Shown here piece by piece: positions 52,769-61,685 of a stretch of 64,000 bases of DNA. Within the stretch, counting starts at the first letter, position 1. Each line of letters opens with the position of its first letter. The translations under genes and the position numbers were made by a program. This stretch comes from an uncultured Sphingomonadaceae bacterium. GTDB taxonomy: Bacteria > Pseudomonadota > Alphaproteobacteria > Sphingomonadales > Sphingomonadaceae. Under the pieces are notes generated by a model. It was not told the origin of the DNA, did no database searches, and saw only the letters and a program-made list of their open reading frames with translations. The stretch spans positions 62,001 to 126,000 of the forward strand of contig CANMQE010000003.1 in assembly GCA_947499975.1 (NCBI GenBank), written 5' to 3'.

Positions 52769-53737
52769 ATGCTGCGTGGCGCAACCGCTGCCCTGGGACT
52801 GGCTTTGGCCGTACCAGCGGTGGCCCAATCATACGGAGAGGAAACGGCCCTGCCGCGCGATGATTGCGACCGCGCCTGCCTTGAATCATTCGCCACGTCC
52901 TATGTCTCGGCGCTGGGCGCGCAGGATCCGTCGCAGGCGCCCTTCGCCGAGGATGTGCGGTTCACCGAGAACAGCGTGGAAATGCCGATAGGCCACGGCT
53001 TGTGGGCAACCGTCAGTGCAGCCGATCCGGGTGCGGGCATGATGCCGGCCGATCCGCTTACCGGAAATGTCGCGTGGTTTGGCCATGCCTACGAGAACGG
53101 CAATCTCGTGTTCCTCGCCATCCGGCTGCATGTCAGCCGGGAACGGCAGATCGACGAGGTGGAAACGGTGGTGACGCGGCGCGTCGGCATGCCGCTGATC
53201 TTCGGTGACGGGGATGAACCGCACAGCCCCGTCTGGCAGGAAATCATGCCGGAGGACGAGCGACCGCCGCGCTCTCGGCTGAGGGCGCTGGCGGATTCCT
53301 ATTTCAATACGGTGGAATACAATGACGGCACGGTTTTCGCGCCGTTTCACGAGGACTGCTCGCGCCTTGAAAACGGCATCAGCACAACCAGCGCGGTGGA
53401 GGGATCGAACAGCTCCGCCTCGGTGGCGGAAGGCTGCGAGGAGCAGTTCCGCCTTGGCATCTATCGCATCAACAAACAGCTGCGCGAACGCCGCTATCCG
53501 CTGATCGACGAGGAGCGGGGGATCATCGTGGGCATGAACTTCTTCGATCACGCCAACTATTTCGACGAATACGAACTTACCGACGGGCGGACCATGGAAA
53601 CGCTGCTAAAATGGCCGAACTCGCTCACGATCATGGAAGCTTTCAAGATCGTCGACGGGAAGCTCCACACGATCGAGGCCGTATTTGATTACGTGCCCTA
53701 TGGCATGCATTCGCCTTGGGCGGAGGGAGACGAATGA
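52769..53737 (+). CDS. Secreted single-copy Cys-containing domain protein (DUF8021-like)
   Basis: A 322-residue exported protein homologous to the first half of 50201-52000. The signal peptide ends PAVAQ near residue 20. The domain opens with CDRACL (Cys33 and Cys37), then FTENSVEMPIGHGLW (about 70-84) and a second half with LRALADSYFNTVEYNDGTVF. GGGAGAGA upstream supports ATG at 52769; an earlier ATG at 52714 lacks a site. It overlaps the next gene by 4 bases (ATGA), which encodes a third family member. Function unknown; its family is amplified only in this stretch of the window. Confidence 0.86.
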   Translation: MLRGATAALGLALAVPAVAQSYGEETALPRDDCDRACLESFATSYVSALGAQDPSQAPFAEDVRFTENSVEMPIGHGLWATVSAADPGAGMMPADPLTGNVAWFGHAYENGNLVFLAIRLHVSRERQIDEVETVVTRRVGMPLIFGDGDEPHSPVWQEIMPEDERPPRSRLRALADSYFNTVEYNDGTVFAPFHEDCSRLENGISTTSAVEGSNSSASVAEGCEEQFRLGIYRINKQLRERRYPLIDEERGIIVGMNFFDHANYFDEYELTDGRTMETLLKWPNSLTIMEAFKIVDGKLHTIEAVFDYVPYGMHSPWAEGDE

Positions 53738-54660
53738 TGCGCCTTGCTTCCACCCTCGCTGTCGCGGCCATGCTGGCGGCCAGTCCGGCTGCCGCGCAAG
53801 GCTGCGACGAGCAATGCCTGCTCAACCTCGCTGACGAGACCCTTTCGGCCATCGGCGACCAGGATTATCGCCGCCTGCCCTGGGCGGATCCAGTGCTGTT
53901 CACCGAGAACAACGTATCGCTGATGATCGGCGATTCCTGGTGGGGATCTGCGGGCGAGAACACCGGGGAGGACGGCCAGAAGGCTTTCTCCCTTGCTGAC
54001 ACGGAAACCGGCGAGGTGGTGTGGTTCGGCACGATCTGGGACCATGACGAACCTTCCTTCGGTGCCGTTCGCCTGAAAGCCCCGGATGGCCGGATCGAGG
54101 AGATCGAGGTGATCGCCGCTCGCACGCCCTGGCCGATGGTGTTCGGCGAACCGACCGAGTTCAGTTTCTCCCAGTCCATGCTGCAGCCCGTGCCCGCGAA
54201 CCAGCGCCGGTCTCGCGAGCGGCTGGTGGATCTTGCCAATTCCTATCTCGCCACGAAGCAGCGCAACAACGGTGCACTGCTGGCCGAATTCGCATCCGAT
54301 TGCGCCATGATAGAAAATGGCGTGCAGATCACATCTGCCGATCTCGATGTCGATCCTGAAGAGGGGGATTGCACGTCCGTTTTCGAAGCCGGCCTTTTCG
54401 CTCCAGTCGACCGCATTCGGGATCGACGCTTTCCGGTGGTCGACACGGAGCGTGGTCTGGTGCTTGCCATCAGCGTGCAGGATATATCCGCGGCCGAGAC
54501 GACGTTGCGCACCGCGGGCGGACAGGCCGCGACGCTCGAACGCCCCTTCCCGATGAGCCGGCTGGTTGCCGAACTCGTGAAGATAGAGGGCGACGAGGTC
54601 GCGCGGGCCGAAGGCGTTGCGACGTTCCTGCCCTATTACATGCCCACGCCCTGGCCCTGA
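53734..54660 (+). CDS. Secreted Cys-containing domain protein (DUF8021-like), third gene
   Basis: A 308-residue exported protein of the same family. The signal peptide ends SPAAAQ near residue 22. CDEQCLL (Cys24 and Cys28) and FTENNVSLMIGDSWWGS (about 56-72) are the family signature. It starts in an ATGA overlap with the preceding member, GGAGGGAGAC lying just upstream, so the two are co-translated and may form a heteromer. It is less similar to the others in its second half. A terminator follows 82 bases after the stop. Confidence 0.86.
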   Translation: MMRLASTLAVAAMLAASPAAAQGCDEQCLLNLADETLSAIGDQDYRRLPWADPVLFTENNVSLMIGDSWWGSAGENTGEDGQKAFSLADTETGEVVWFGTIWDHDEPSFGAVRLKAPDGRIEEIEVIAARTPWPMVFGEPTEFSFSQSMLQPVPANQRRSRERLVDLANSYLATKQRNNGALLAEFASDCAMIENGVQITSADLDVDPEEGDCTSVFEAGLFAPVDRIRDRRFPVVDTERGLVLAISVQDISAAETTLRTAGGQAATLERPFPMSRLVAELVKIEGDEVARAEGVATFLPYYMPTPWP

Positions 54661-54742
54661 GGTTTTCGGCCAGCCGCCGCAGGGCGCGCAGTTGCCGCTT
54701 GCAACCGGGCCCCTCCCAGAATGCAAAGGCCCGGAAACCTGA

Positions 54743-54786
54743 GAACCCGCAGATTTCGCAAGAGGTCTGCGGGTTCTTTCTTGTCT
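54743..54786 (+). terminator. Rho-independent terminator after Cys-domain genes
   Basis: An 11-bp perfect stem (54743-54753 with 54766-54776) and 12-base loop followed by TTTCTTGTCT. It lies between the rightward Cys-domain unit and the convergent TonB-dependent receptor. Confidence 0.75.
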
Positions 54787-54838
54787 GTACAGGCCGCAGG
54801 GCAGAGGGTGGCCTGGACCGCCCTCCGCCAGTGCCAGA

Positions 54839-57373
54839 TCAGAAGTTGCGCCTGACAGTCAGGGCATATTCGCGCGGACGGCCCGGCTGGCCGGTCACGT
54901 AGAAGGCGTTGAAGAACTTGTTCACGTAGTAGAACTCGTCGGTGACATTGGTCATCTCGAGAGCCACGCTCCAGTCCTCGTCCTCCGTCCGATAGGTCAG
55001 GCGGGCGTTCAGCAGGGTACGGCTGTCGACGATCGCCTCCGGCGTGCAGGCAAAATCGCCGCAGTATCCCGGCGTGTAGTTCACATCCGCGCGCGGCGTG
55101 AGCGTGCCCGCCCCGCCAAGATCGATCCTGTACTGCGCCCCCAGGCTCCACTTCCATTCACCGATGCCCGGACGGCTGGAGCCGACCTGGATCGAAGTGG
55201 TGGGGAAGTTGACCGAGGTGAACTCGAAATCGGTAAGGCTGAGCGCTGCATCGATGTTGAAGTCGTCGATCGGCTCGAAGAAAACCTCAAGCTCGAAACC
55301 CTTTACTTCGGCATCACCCACGTTGAGGTACTGGCCGCACAGGCCCGGTATGCCGCCGCCACTGGGGGGAAGCTGCTGCCCATCCTCGCCCACGCAGGTT
55401 TGCGGAATGCCCTGGTAATCCACGTAATCCATGTAGAATGCCGCGCCGTTTACGCGCAGGCGATTCATGAACAGGTCGGACTTGAATCCGATTTCGTAAT
55501 TGCGCAGTTTCTCAGGGCCGAACGGTCGCACCTGCCGGAAGTCGTAGGGACGCGGTGCAATGCCGCCGCCCTTGTGGCCCGTGGCGAACTGCGCATAGGT
55601 CATGATCTCCGGCGACCATTCGTAGGTGATGACCGCGCGATAGTCGGCAATCGTCTTCGCGTAAGTGTCGGTCAGTCCGCTCAGCGGGTTGTTCGGGTTG
55701 CTGAGCGGCAGATATTCACCTTGGCCATCGGGATTGAAGCGACCGAAGGTGTAGTCCTTCGTCTCGTCGGTAAGGCGGATGCCGCCTTCGATTGTCAGCC
55801 CCTCGGCCAGCTCGAACGCCACGTTGCCGAACGCTGCCCAGACGGTGAGATCGGCAGTATCGTCGTTGAGGAAAGAGAAGCACGGCGTTGCCGCGGCACA
55901 AAAGCCGGAGAACGGCGTGTGAATCCGGTCCAGATAGCGGGTGCTGGCATCGTAGTAGATGCCGCCGATAGTGAAGTTCAGCCGATCATCCATCAAGACG
56001 CCGCTGAAGCGCAGTTCCTGGCTGAACTGCTCGTGCTCGAACAGGCCCTGGCTCTGGATGTAGACCACCGGCGAGTTGTCGTTATCGTTGCCGCTTTCGC
56101 TGTCGTACTGGCGATAGCCGGTGATGGACTTGACCGCGAAATTGTCGTTCAACTCGTAATCGACCGTGCCGGAAAAACCCCAGGCTTCCAGCTTTTGCTG
56201 CGGATCGACGATGAACGGCCCCAACGGATCGCCGGCAGGTGCCGTGGACGGCGGACCGGCCGGCGCGCCAATCGCCTCGTACATCACGCCCGGATCGTAG
56301 AAGTTGGCATAAGTGGCGTAGGGATCGTTCAGCTTCGCGTCGGAGGGCCGGTACTGGCCATAGGGCACGAAACGGTGATCGTATTCGACACCCTGATACG
56401 GCAGCGGCAAGCCTTGCCTGCCGGTATATTCGGCGCTCGCGATCAGCGTGGAGCCCTGGATGTTGGAGCGATCGTTGGTGTAATCGCCGATCAGGTTGAT
56501 CTCCAGCGGGCTGCCGCTGGGGGCAATGCGCAAGGCACCGCGCATGGCGTAAACGTCCTGGTTTCCAAGTTCTCCGGTCACGCAGTCGCCATCGGTTGAA
56601 AGGCGCGGCAGCCTTCCGGCAACGACATCCGGATCTTCGGGATTGATGCAGGCATAGTCGTACCGCGTCACGTGGCCATCGCGGTTGCGATAGACGCCGG
56701 TGATACGGGCAAACACGGAGTCCTCGATCACGGTGAAGTCGGCGCTGCCCTTGAAATCGCGGCGGCCCAGATTGCCGATCGTGGCCTCGACATAGCCGCC
56801 ATCGCCTTCGGGCAGGCGCGAGTAGAGCTTGATGGCGCCACCTTGCGAATTCATGCCCGCGAGCGTGCCTTGCGGGCCACGCAGCACCTCGATCCGGTCG
56901 AGATCGACAAGATCGAAGGCCGATGCCGTGACGGTGCCGAAATAGATGTCATCGATATAGATGCCGACGCCGGGCTCGACAGACGGGCTGAAATCCGACT
57001 GGCCAACGCCGCGGATAAAGGCACGCATCGAATTGCCCGATCCCGAGGGGTTTTGCTGCAGCAGCAGGTTCGGGGTCTGCTGAGAGACCTCGGTCAGATT
57101 GGTCTGGCTGCGCGCCTCCAGCAGATCGCCGCTGATCGCGGTGATGGAAAGCGGAATGTCCTGCACGTTCTGTTCGCGCAGCTGCGCAGTCACGATTATG
57201 ACGTTGCCCGGCCCCTGGTCGTCTGCCGGCGTGACAGCGGCATCGTTATTGTTGGAATTGGCATCCTGCGCGAGAACAGGAGCATGCACGAGGCCGGCCA
57301 ATCCCAGCGCGGTGGCGCTCAGCAGGCTCGTGCGGAGAATGCGCCGGGGCGCAATCCATGAATGGTCTCTCAT
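54839..57373 (-). CDS. TonB-dependent receptor
   Basis: An 844-residue outer-membrane receptor. The signal peptide ends PVLAQD near residue 36, the TonB box NVIIVTAQ lies at about 57-64, and the plug has EVLRGPQGTLAGMNSQGG near 165. The C-terminus YALTVRRNF ends in Phe. It is of the broad sphingomonad type used for organic substrates rather than the siderophore type. ATG at 57373 has GGGAGAGG just upstream. Its position at the edge of the SnoaL/PQQ/Cys-domain cluster suggests it imports the substrate for that periplasmic system; this is inference from location. Confidence 0.93.
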   Translation of the reverse strand: MRDHSWIAPRRILRTSLLSATALGLAGLVHAPVLAQDANSNNNDAAVTPADDQGPGNVIIVTAQLREQNVQDIPLSITAISGDLLEARSQTNLTEVSQQTPNLLLQQNPSGSGNSMRAFIRGVGQSDFSPSVEPGVGIYIDDIYFGTVTASAFDLVDLDRIEVLRGPQGTLAGMNSQGGAIKLYSRLPEGDGGYVEATIGNLGRRDFKGSADFTVIEDSVFARITGVYRNRDGHVTRYDYACINPEDPDVVAGRLPRLSTDGDCVTGELGNQDVYAMRGALRIAPSGSPLEINLIGDYTNDRSNIQGSTLIASAEYTGRQGLPLPYQGVEYDHRFVPYGQYRPSDAKLNDPYATYANFYDPGVMYEAIGAPAGPPSTAPAGDPLGPFIVDPQQKLEAWGFSGTVDYELNDNFAVKSITGYRQYDSESGNDNDNSPVVYIQSQGLFEHEQFSQELRFSGVLMDDRLNFTIGGIYYDASTRYLDRIHTPFSGFCAAATPCFSFLNDDTADLTVWAAFGNVAFELAEGLTIEGGIRLTDETKDYTFGRFNPDGQGEYLPLSNPNNPLSGLTDTYAKTIADYRAVITYEWSPEIMTYAQFATGHKGGGIAPRPYDFRQVRPFGPEKLRNYEIGFKSDLFMNRLRVNGAAFYMDYVDYQGIPQTCVGEDGQQLPPSGGGIPGLCGQYLNVGDAEVKGFELEVFFEPIDDFNIDAALSLTDFEFTSVNFPTTSIQVGSSRPGIGEWKWSLGAQYRIDLGGAGTLTPRADVNYTPGYCGDFACTPEAIVDSRTLLNARLTYRTEDEDWSVALEMTNVTDEFYYVNKFFNAFYVTGQPGRPREYALTVRRNF

Positions 57374-57731
57374 ATATCCTCTCCCCTGCCGGAATTTCCC
57401 GGCTTTTTTCTTGTTCGGCAAAGGCGGCACCCGCGTTGCTGTCGGTTGCCGCTGCTGCCTTCCCCGATGGCGCCTCCTTCGCAGTGATCGAGCGCTACAA
57501 GCCCGCCTCGAGGGTCAAATCGTGATACAGTTGGACCTGTTTGCAGACCTTGCCCCTATTGGCCGGCTGAGTTGCCAAAACTGGAAAATGCGCGGGCCGG
57601 GTCTGGTTCCGCGCGCTGAAATAGGGGACTAGAATGCCTGAAGCCCGCGCGTTTGCAGCGGGTCGCCGCGCGTTTTCAGGGCAATCGATCCGGTCGTCCA
57701 GTGGGCGTGAGCCAATTGGGGAGATGCTGAA
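57374..57731. other. Divergent intergenic region, no feature resolved
   Basis: A 358-base spacer between a TonB-dependent receptor and a SnoaL-like gene. No gene, repeat or recognisable operator is seen apart from the two ribosome sites at its ends. Confidence 0.6.
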
Positions 57732-58283
57732 TTGACAAGACTGCTCGTCACTGCCGCGCTTCTTGCATTCGCACCGACAATTGCCAGCGCGCAGGAAACC
57801 GCTGGGGAGGCAACGCTAGAGCAGCGCATCAGCCGCGTGGAGGATGAACTCGCGATCAGGCGCGTCATCGTCCAGTACGCCGCCTTTCTCGACCGGCGCG
57901 ACTATGCAGGCTACAGCGAGTTGTTCACCCCGACCGGCGAATGGGCCACGCCCGACGGCGAAGGGCGACAGGGCCGTGCCGATATCCGCGAGATGCTTCA
58001 AAGCGTGCTCGGCCCGGCGAATAGCCCCAATGCAGACAATTATCACCTTGTCAGCAACCCGCGCATCGAACTCGATGGCGACCGCGCCACGGCCACATCG
58101 CGCTACATCTTCATCATGCGCGGAGAGGGAGGGTCACCAACACCCGCGCTGACGGGCCTCTATCACGATGAGTTCATGCGGCACGAGGGTGAATGGAAGA
58201 TAGCCCGGCGTATCGTGGAGGATATCATGCCAAGCGCACAGGAATGGAGAGAGGCGATGTCCGCCGGGGAACAATCGCAATGA
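57732..58283 (+). CDS. Secreted SnoaL/NTF2-like protein
   Basis: A 183-residue exported NTF2-fold protein. The signal peptide ends TIASAQ near residue 21. A helix (EQRISRVEDELAIRRVI) leads into YAAFLD (about 49-54), and His is in NYHLVSN near 103; the putative Tyr-Asp-His set is complete. A TTG start at 57732 is supported by GGGGAG upstream and by the absence of another start giving a signal peptide. It overlaps the next SnoaL-like gene by 4 bases (ATGA), and is divergent from the TonB-dependent receptor. Confidence 0.88.
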   Translation: MTRLLVTAALLAFAPTIASAQETAGEATLEQRISRVEDELAIRRVIVQYAAFLDRRDYAGYSELFTPTGEWATPDGEGRQGRADIREMLQSVLGPANSPNADNYHLVSNPRIELDGDRATATSRYIFIMRGEGGSPTPALTGLYHDEFMRHEGEWKIARRIVEDIMPSAQEWREAMSAGEQSQ

Positions 58284-58837
58284 TCCGCCAGCTTTCGGCA
58301 ATTCCGGCGTTGCTCCTGCTCACTGCGGTCCCCGTCCCGGCGCAGGACAATGACGACGCATTGTCGTTGGAGGAACGCGTGCAGCGCGCGGAGGACGATC
58401 TGGCGATAAGGCGCCTGCTCGTCGATTATTCATGGGCGCAGGACGCGCGCGACTTTCCCGCCTTTGCCGCACTGTTTGCCGAGGAAGGCGAATGGATCAA
58501 CGGCGATCGCGTCTATCGCGGGCCGGACGCAATCCTGGAAATGCTGGTCAGCATCTATGGTGAGCCGGCACCCGATTACGTCAACCGGGAAAGCCTGCAC
58601 ATAACCAGCAATATCGAGGTGACGGTAGATGGAGATCGGGCGACCGCACATTCACGACACCTGCTGATTATGCGGGGCGAGAACGGCGAGCCGACGCCCG
58701 CGCTCGCAGGGCGCTACGAAGACGAACTCATCCGCGAGAATGGCCGCTGGAAATTCCTGCGCCGTGTCGATTTTCCTGTGATGCCGACGCCAGCCGAATG
58801 GCGCGCACAGATGCAGGCCATGCGGGAACAGGACTGA
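58280..58837 (+). CDS. Secreted SnoaL/NTF2-like protein
   Basis: A 185-residue exported NTF2-fold protein, paralogous to the gene before it and coupled to it by ATGA. The signal peptide ends PVPAQD near residue 22. The core has YSWAQD (about 50-55) and LHITSN near 107, keeping Tyr, Asp and His. Both members of this pair end with a short MPTPAEWR-type or MPSAQEWR-type tail not seen in the longer array copies. A heteromeric or sequential dehydratase pair is possible. Confidence 0.88.
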   Translation: MIRQLSAIPALLLLTAVPVPAQDNDDALSLEERVQRAEDDLAIRRLLVDYSWAQDARDFPAFAALFAEEGEWINGDRVYRGPDAILEMLVSIYGEPAPDYVNRESLHITSNIEVTVDGDRATAHSRHLLIMRGENGEPTPALAGRYEDELIRENGRWKFLRRVDFPVMPTPAEWRAQMQAMREQD

Positions 58838-58895
58838 GGGCCGGGAAGCCGCCTGCCGACCGCCGACGATTTTTCCGAAGATATCGGTGAAATCA

Positions 58896-58971
58896 TGGTG
58901 AGCCCTGCTGGGTTCGAACCAGCGACCTACTGATTAAAAGTCAGTTGCTCTACCTACTGAGCTAAGGGCCC
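58896..58971 (-). tRNA. tRNA-Lys(TTT)
   Basis: A complete cloverleaf read on the minus strand. The acceptor stem GGGCCCT pairs with AGGGCTC (one G-T); the D-arm is AGCTCAGTAGGTAGAGC; the anticodon loop CTTTTAA between ACTGA and TCAGT gives anticodon TTT; the T-arm holds GGTTCGAACC. The CCA end is encoded (58896-58898). Confidence 0.97.
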
Positions 58972-59003
58972 CACGGGATCGCAGCGCTACAGGCTGCGCG
59001 CGC

Positions 59004-59501
59004 TCACCTAGGGGCGAGGCGGTTGCGGGTCAAGCGGGCATGAAGGTGTTTCAGCGTCAAACCGGTGGCAGGATCGCGCCAGCCCGGTGCAATCGCGGCA
59101 GCCGGGCCGAGGACAAAGTCCCTCTCGCGAAACAGGGGATGCGGGATCTGCAGCTGCGGCAGGGAGAACTCCCCCCCGTTCCACAGCACGATATCGAGGT
59201 CCAGCGGGCGTGCGCGCCAGCGTTGCCCGCGCCGTTCCCTGCCGAATGCCGCCTCTGTCTCCTGCAGGCAATGCAGCAGGCCAGGAGGGGGCAGCATGGT
59301 ATCCAGGATCAGCGCGGCATTGGCATAACGCCGCAACGACGGGCCGACGGGCGGCGTCTGGATGATCGGGGATCGGACCCGCACCGTGCCCAGCGTTTCG
59401 TCCAGCAGATCCATCGCGGTTTGCACCACCTTGCGCGGCGTGCCGAAATGCGGGTGTCGCTGGTTGCTGCCCAGGGCCAGGAGATAGGTGTGCGCGCTCA
59501 A
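59004..59501 (-). CDS. folK: 2-amino-4-hydroxy-6-hydroxymethyldihydropteridine diphosphokinase
   Basis: A 165-residue HPPK that transfers pyrophosphate from ATP to 6-hydroxymethyl-dihydropterin in folate synthesis. LLALGSNQR near the start, RRYANAALIL near 60 and RARPLDLDIVLW (about 95-106) with the two metal-binding Asp residues are diagnostic. A TTG start at 59501 overlaps the stop of the upstream nitrilase-family gene (TTGA). The tRNA lies 32 bases downstream. A longer open frame to 59939 is an out-of-frame extension across the neighbouring gene and is not used. Confidence 0.93.
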   Translation of the reverse strand: MSAHTYLLALGSNQRHPHFGTPRKVVQTAMDLLDETLGTVRVRSPIIQTPPVGPSLRRYANAALILDTMLPPPGLLHCLQETEAAFGRERRGQRWRARPLDLDIVLWNGGEFSLPQLQIPHPLFRERDFVLGPAAAIAPGWRDPATGLTLKHLHARLTRNRLAPR

Positions 59502-60361
59502 ATGTCTTCGGCAAGACGGCCGTAAAGCTGCGGGCGACGATCGCGGAAGAAGCCCCAGCTGGCGCGGTGCTGGCGCCCGGCTGCAAGATCCAGTTGTGCC
59601 ACCAGCGCGCCTGTTTCCTCGCGCCCGAATTCGGTCAGCATGTCGCCCCATTCGTCGGCGATGAAACTGTGGCCATAGAACGTGTTGCCTGCATCCTGGC
59701 TCCCCTCGTGCCCGATGCGGTTTGCCGCGATCACCGGCATGCAATTGCTGACCGCATGGCCGATCATCGCGCGGCGCCACATCCGGCTGGTGTCCATCTC
59801 CGCGTCCTTCGGCTCGCTGCCGATGGCGGTGGGGTAGAACAGCGCCTGCGCGCCCATCAGCGCCAGGCAGCGCGCGGTTTCGGGATACCACTGGTCCCAG
59901 CAGATGCCGATCCCGATGCGCGCGCCAAACACGTCCCACACCTTGAACCCGTCGTTTCCGGGGCGAAAATAGAATTTTTCCTCGTAGCCCGGACCATCGG
60001 GAATATGGCTCTTGCGATAGGTGCCCATGATCTCGCCCTCGGCATCGATCATGGCCAACGTGTTATAGTAATGGTGCCCGTCGCGTTCGAAGAAACTGGT
60101 GGGTATGGCAACGCCCAGCCTCTTCGCCAGCTTCTGCATGGCGATTACCGAGGGATGCTCTGCGGTGGGCTGGGCCAGCGCAAAGAACTCGTCCTTCTCC
60201 TCGCGGCAGAAATAGGGGCCGGAAAACAGCTCCGGCGGCAGGATTACCTGCGCGCCCTTCCCTGCCGCCTCTGCAACAAGATCGGAGACAGCGGCGATGT
60301 TATCGGCTTCGGCCCCCTGCGAGAGGGCGAGTTGCAGCGCGGCGACTTTCAGCGTGGTCAT
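59498..60361 (-). CDS. aguB: N-carbamoylputrescine amidase (nitrilase superfamily)
   Basis: A 287-residue carbon-nitrogen hydrolase. The Glu-Lys-Cys triad is visible: Glu in PPELF near 43, Lys in YRKSHIPDG near 116 and Cys in GICWDQWYPE near 153. PDGPGYEEKFYF and WDQWYPE are typical of AguB, which releases putrescine, CO2 and ammonia from N-carbamoylputrescine. ATG at 60361 is used. An agmatine deiminase partner (AguA) is not in the window, so it may lie elsewhere or the enzyme may act on another carbamoyl compound. It overlaps folK by 4 bases. Confidence 0.92.
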   Translation of the reverse strand: MTTLKVAALQLALSQGAEADNIAAVSDLVAEAAGKGAQVILPPELFSGPYFCREEKDEFFALAQPTAEHPSVIAMQKLAKRLGVAIPTSFFERDGHHYYNTLAMIDAEGEIMGTYRKSHIPDGPGYEEKFYFRPGNDGFKVWDVFGARIGIGICWDQWYPETARCLALMGAQALFYPTAIGSEPKDAEMDTSRMWRRAMIGHAVSNCMPVIAANRIGHEGSQDAGNTFYGHSFIADEWGDMLTEFGREETGALVAQLDLAAGRQHRASWGFFRDRRPQLYGRLAEDI

Positions 60362-60372
60362 GGGCAGCGCAA

Positions 60373-61143
60373 TTACTGTTCGATCAGCGCGAAGTCCACT
60401 TGAACAGTTACCGTGCTGTTCGTCTGCCCCGCCATGATGGATGCGCCGCCCTGTTCGGCGCTTTCGCGGACCGCCTGCGTGCGCACCGGCGGCGCAACGG
60501 GCGGGGGCGGTGTAGCGGCATCGATGGCCGTGGGCTGCGCACCTGCAAGCCAGGTGTTGCCCTGCCGCCCGCCGGCATCGCGGATATACAGCACCCGGCT
60601 GACATCCATGCCCGCTGCCTCTGCATAGGCCTCCGCCCGCGAACGCGCGGCGGCGTAGGCATTGGCATAGGCGGTGTTGGCCACCGCTTCGGGATCGGAC
60701 ATGCGCAGATCGGGGCCGGATACGATGTTGGCGCCCACGCCTGCCACGGCGGCCACCGCGGCGCTGGCCTTGTCGATATCGCGCACGCGCACGCTCAGAG
60801 TGTTGGAGGACTGGAACTGGCCTCGCCTGTCTCCCCAGTCGATGCGTTGCACGTTCACCGTGCTGGTCTGGATGTCGTCATCCTCCACACCCAGTTCGCG
60901 CAATGCCTCCACGATCTGGCTGATATCTTCCTGCGTTTGGGCAGAGGCAGCCTCGGCATTGCCGGCCCAGTTCTGCACGCCTGCCTGGAAATGCGCCTCG
61001 TCCGGGCGGGTGTCGGCCTGTCCGCTGGCGCTGACGGACAGCAACGTTTCGGATTTCTCCACCCCGCGCGGATCGTACACATTATCGCCGCAACCCGTCA
61101 GCGCGACCGCGCCGCAAATCGCCAAGAATGCTTCTTTTCTCAT
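60373..61143 (-). CDS. SIMPL domain lipoprotein (DUF541)
   Basis: A 256-residue exported protein with lipobox LTGC near residue 18, followed by a SIMPL/DUF541 domain (LLSVSASGQADTRPDEA near 35, ELGVEDDDIQTSTVNV near 85, and the AYANAYAAARSRAEAYAEA helix near 160). It is probably anchored in the outer membrane. Members are related to interleukin-1 receptor-associated SIMPL and bacterial oxidative-stress proteins such as BP26; the exact role is unclear. It lies 11 bases before the amidase gene on the same strand. Confidence 0.9.
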   Translation of the reverse strand: MRKEAFLAICGAVALTGCGDNVYDPRGVEKSETLLSVSASGQADTRPDEAHFQAGVQNWAGNAEAASAQTQEDISQIVEALRELGVEDDDIQTSTVNVQRIDWGDRRGQFQSSNTLSVRVRDIDKASAAVAAVAGVGANIVSGPDLRMSDPEAVANTAYANAYAAARSRAEAYAEAAGMDVSRVLYIRDAGGRQGNTWLAGAQPTAIDAATPPPPVAPPVRTQAVRESAEQGGASIMAGQTNSTVTVQVDFALIEQ

Positions 61144-61205
61144 CGCAGACCTCTCGCATGATACATTATCACACGTATATTCGGTCCGCCTGTTGAATGC
61201 AGGAT

Positions 61206-61685
61206 TTACGAGGAATGGTCGGCGATGATCTTCCAGCCGCCCGCTTCTCGCGCGAACACCAGGCTGGTGAGGCCGCTGGCAGGCTCGCGATCGCCGGGAT
61301 AGGTAAGGATGTAGCGGCCGATATACAGGGCGAAATCCTGCCCCAGCGGGCGGAAATCCTGCGTCTCGAAGCTCAGCTCTCCACGCCCGGCGGGGTCCGG
61401 CTGCGACCAGTCATAGGCCTCGCGATAGCGTTCCTCCATCGCGGCAACACCGCGAATCAACCCGCTGGAGCCGACGAAGCTGGTGTCCTTCGCTGCCGAA
61501 TAGATGCCGAGGAAGCGATCCATGTCGCCCTCGTTCCAGCCCGCAGCACTGTCCGCCATGGCGGCCTCTATCTCGGCAGCCTGAGGCAGCGGACTGGCCT
61601 GGCCCGCCGCCGCATCGACGTTCTCGCGTTCCGGCGTGCAGGCAACCAGCGCGATGCCCGCCGCAAGGGCAATCGCGACCCGCAT
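61206..61685 (-). CDS. Small NTF2-like (DUF4440/YybH-type) lipoprotein
   Basis: A 159-residue exported protein with lipobox LVAC near residue 16 and an NTF2-fold domain of the YybH/DUF4440 kind (AAMADSAAGWNEGDMDRFLGIY near 42, FVGSSGLIRG near 72, GGWKIIADHSS at the end). It differs from the SnoaL_4 proteins of the 40-58 kb cluster and lacks their Tyr-x4-Asp element. Its ATG shares one base with the upstream methyltransferase-fold gene stop, so the three genes 61206-63330 form one operon. Function unknown. Confidence 0.87.
   Translation of the reverse strand: MRVAIALAAGIALVACTPERENVDAAAGQASPLPQAAEIEAAMADSAAGWNEGDMDRFLGIYSAAKDTSFVGSSGLIRGVAAMEERYREAYDWSQPDPAGRGELSFETQDFRPLGQDFALYIGRYILTYPGDREPASGLTSLVFAREAGGWKIIADHSS

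Noticed and set aside
59004..59939. Possible fusion of folK with an N-terminal extension reaching 59939
   Set aside because: The extension is the neighbouring amidase gene read in the wrong frame; the amidase triad is intact in its own frame.
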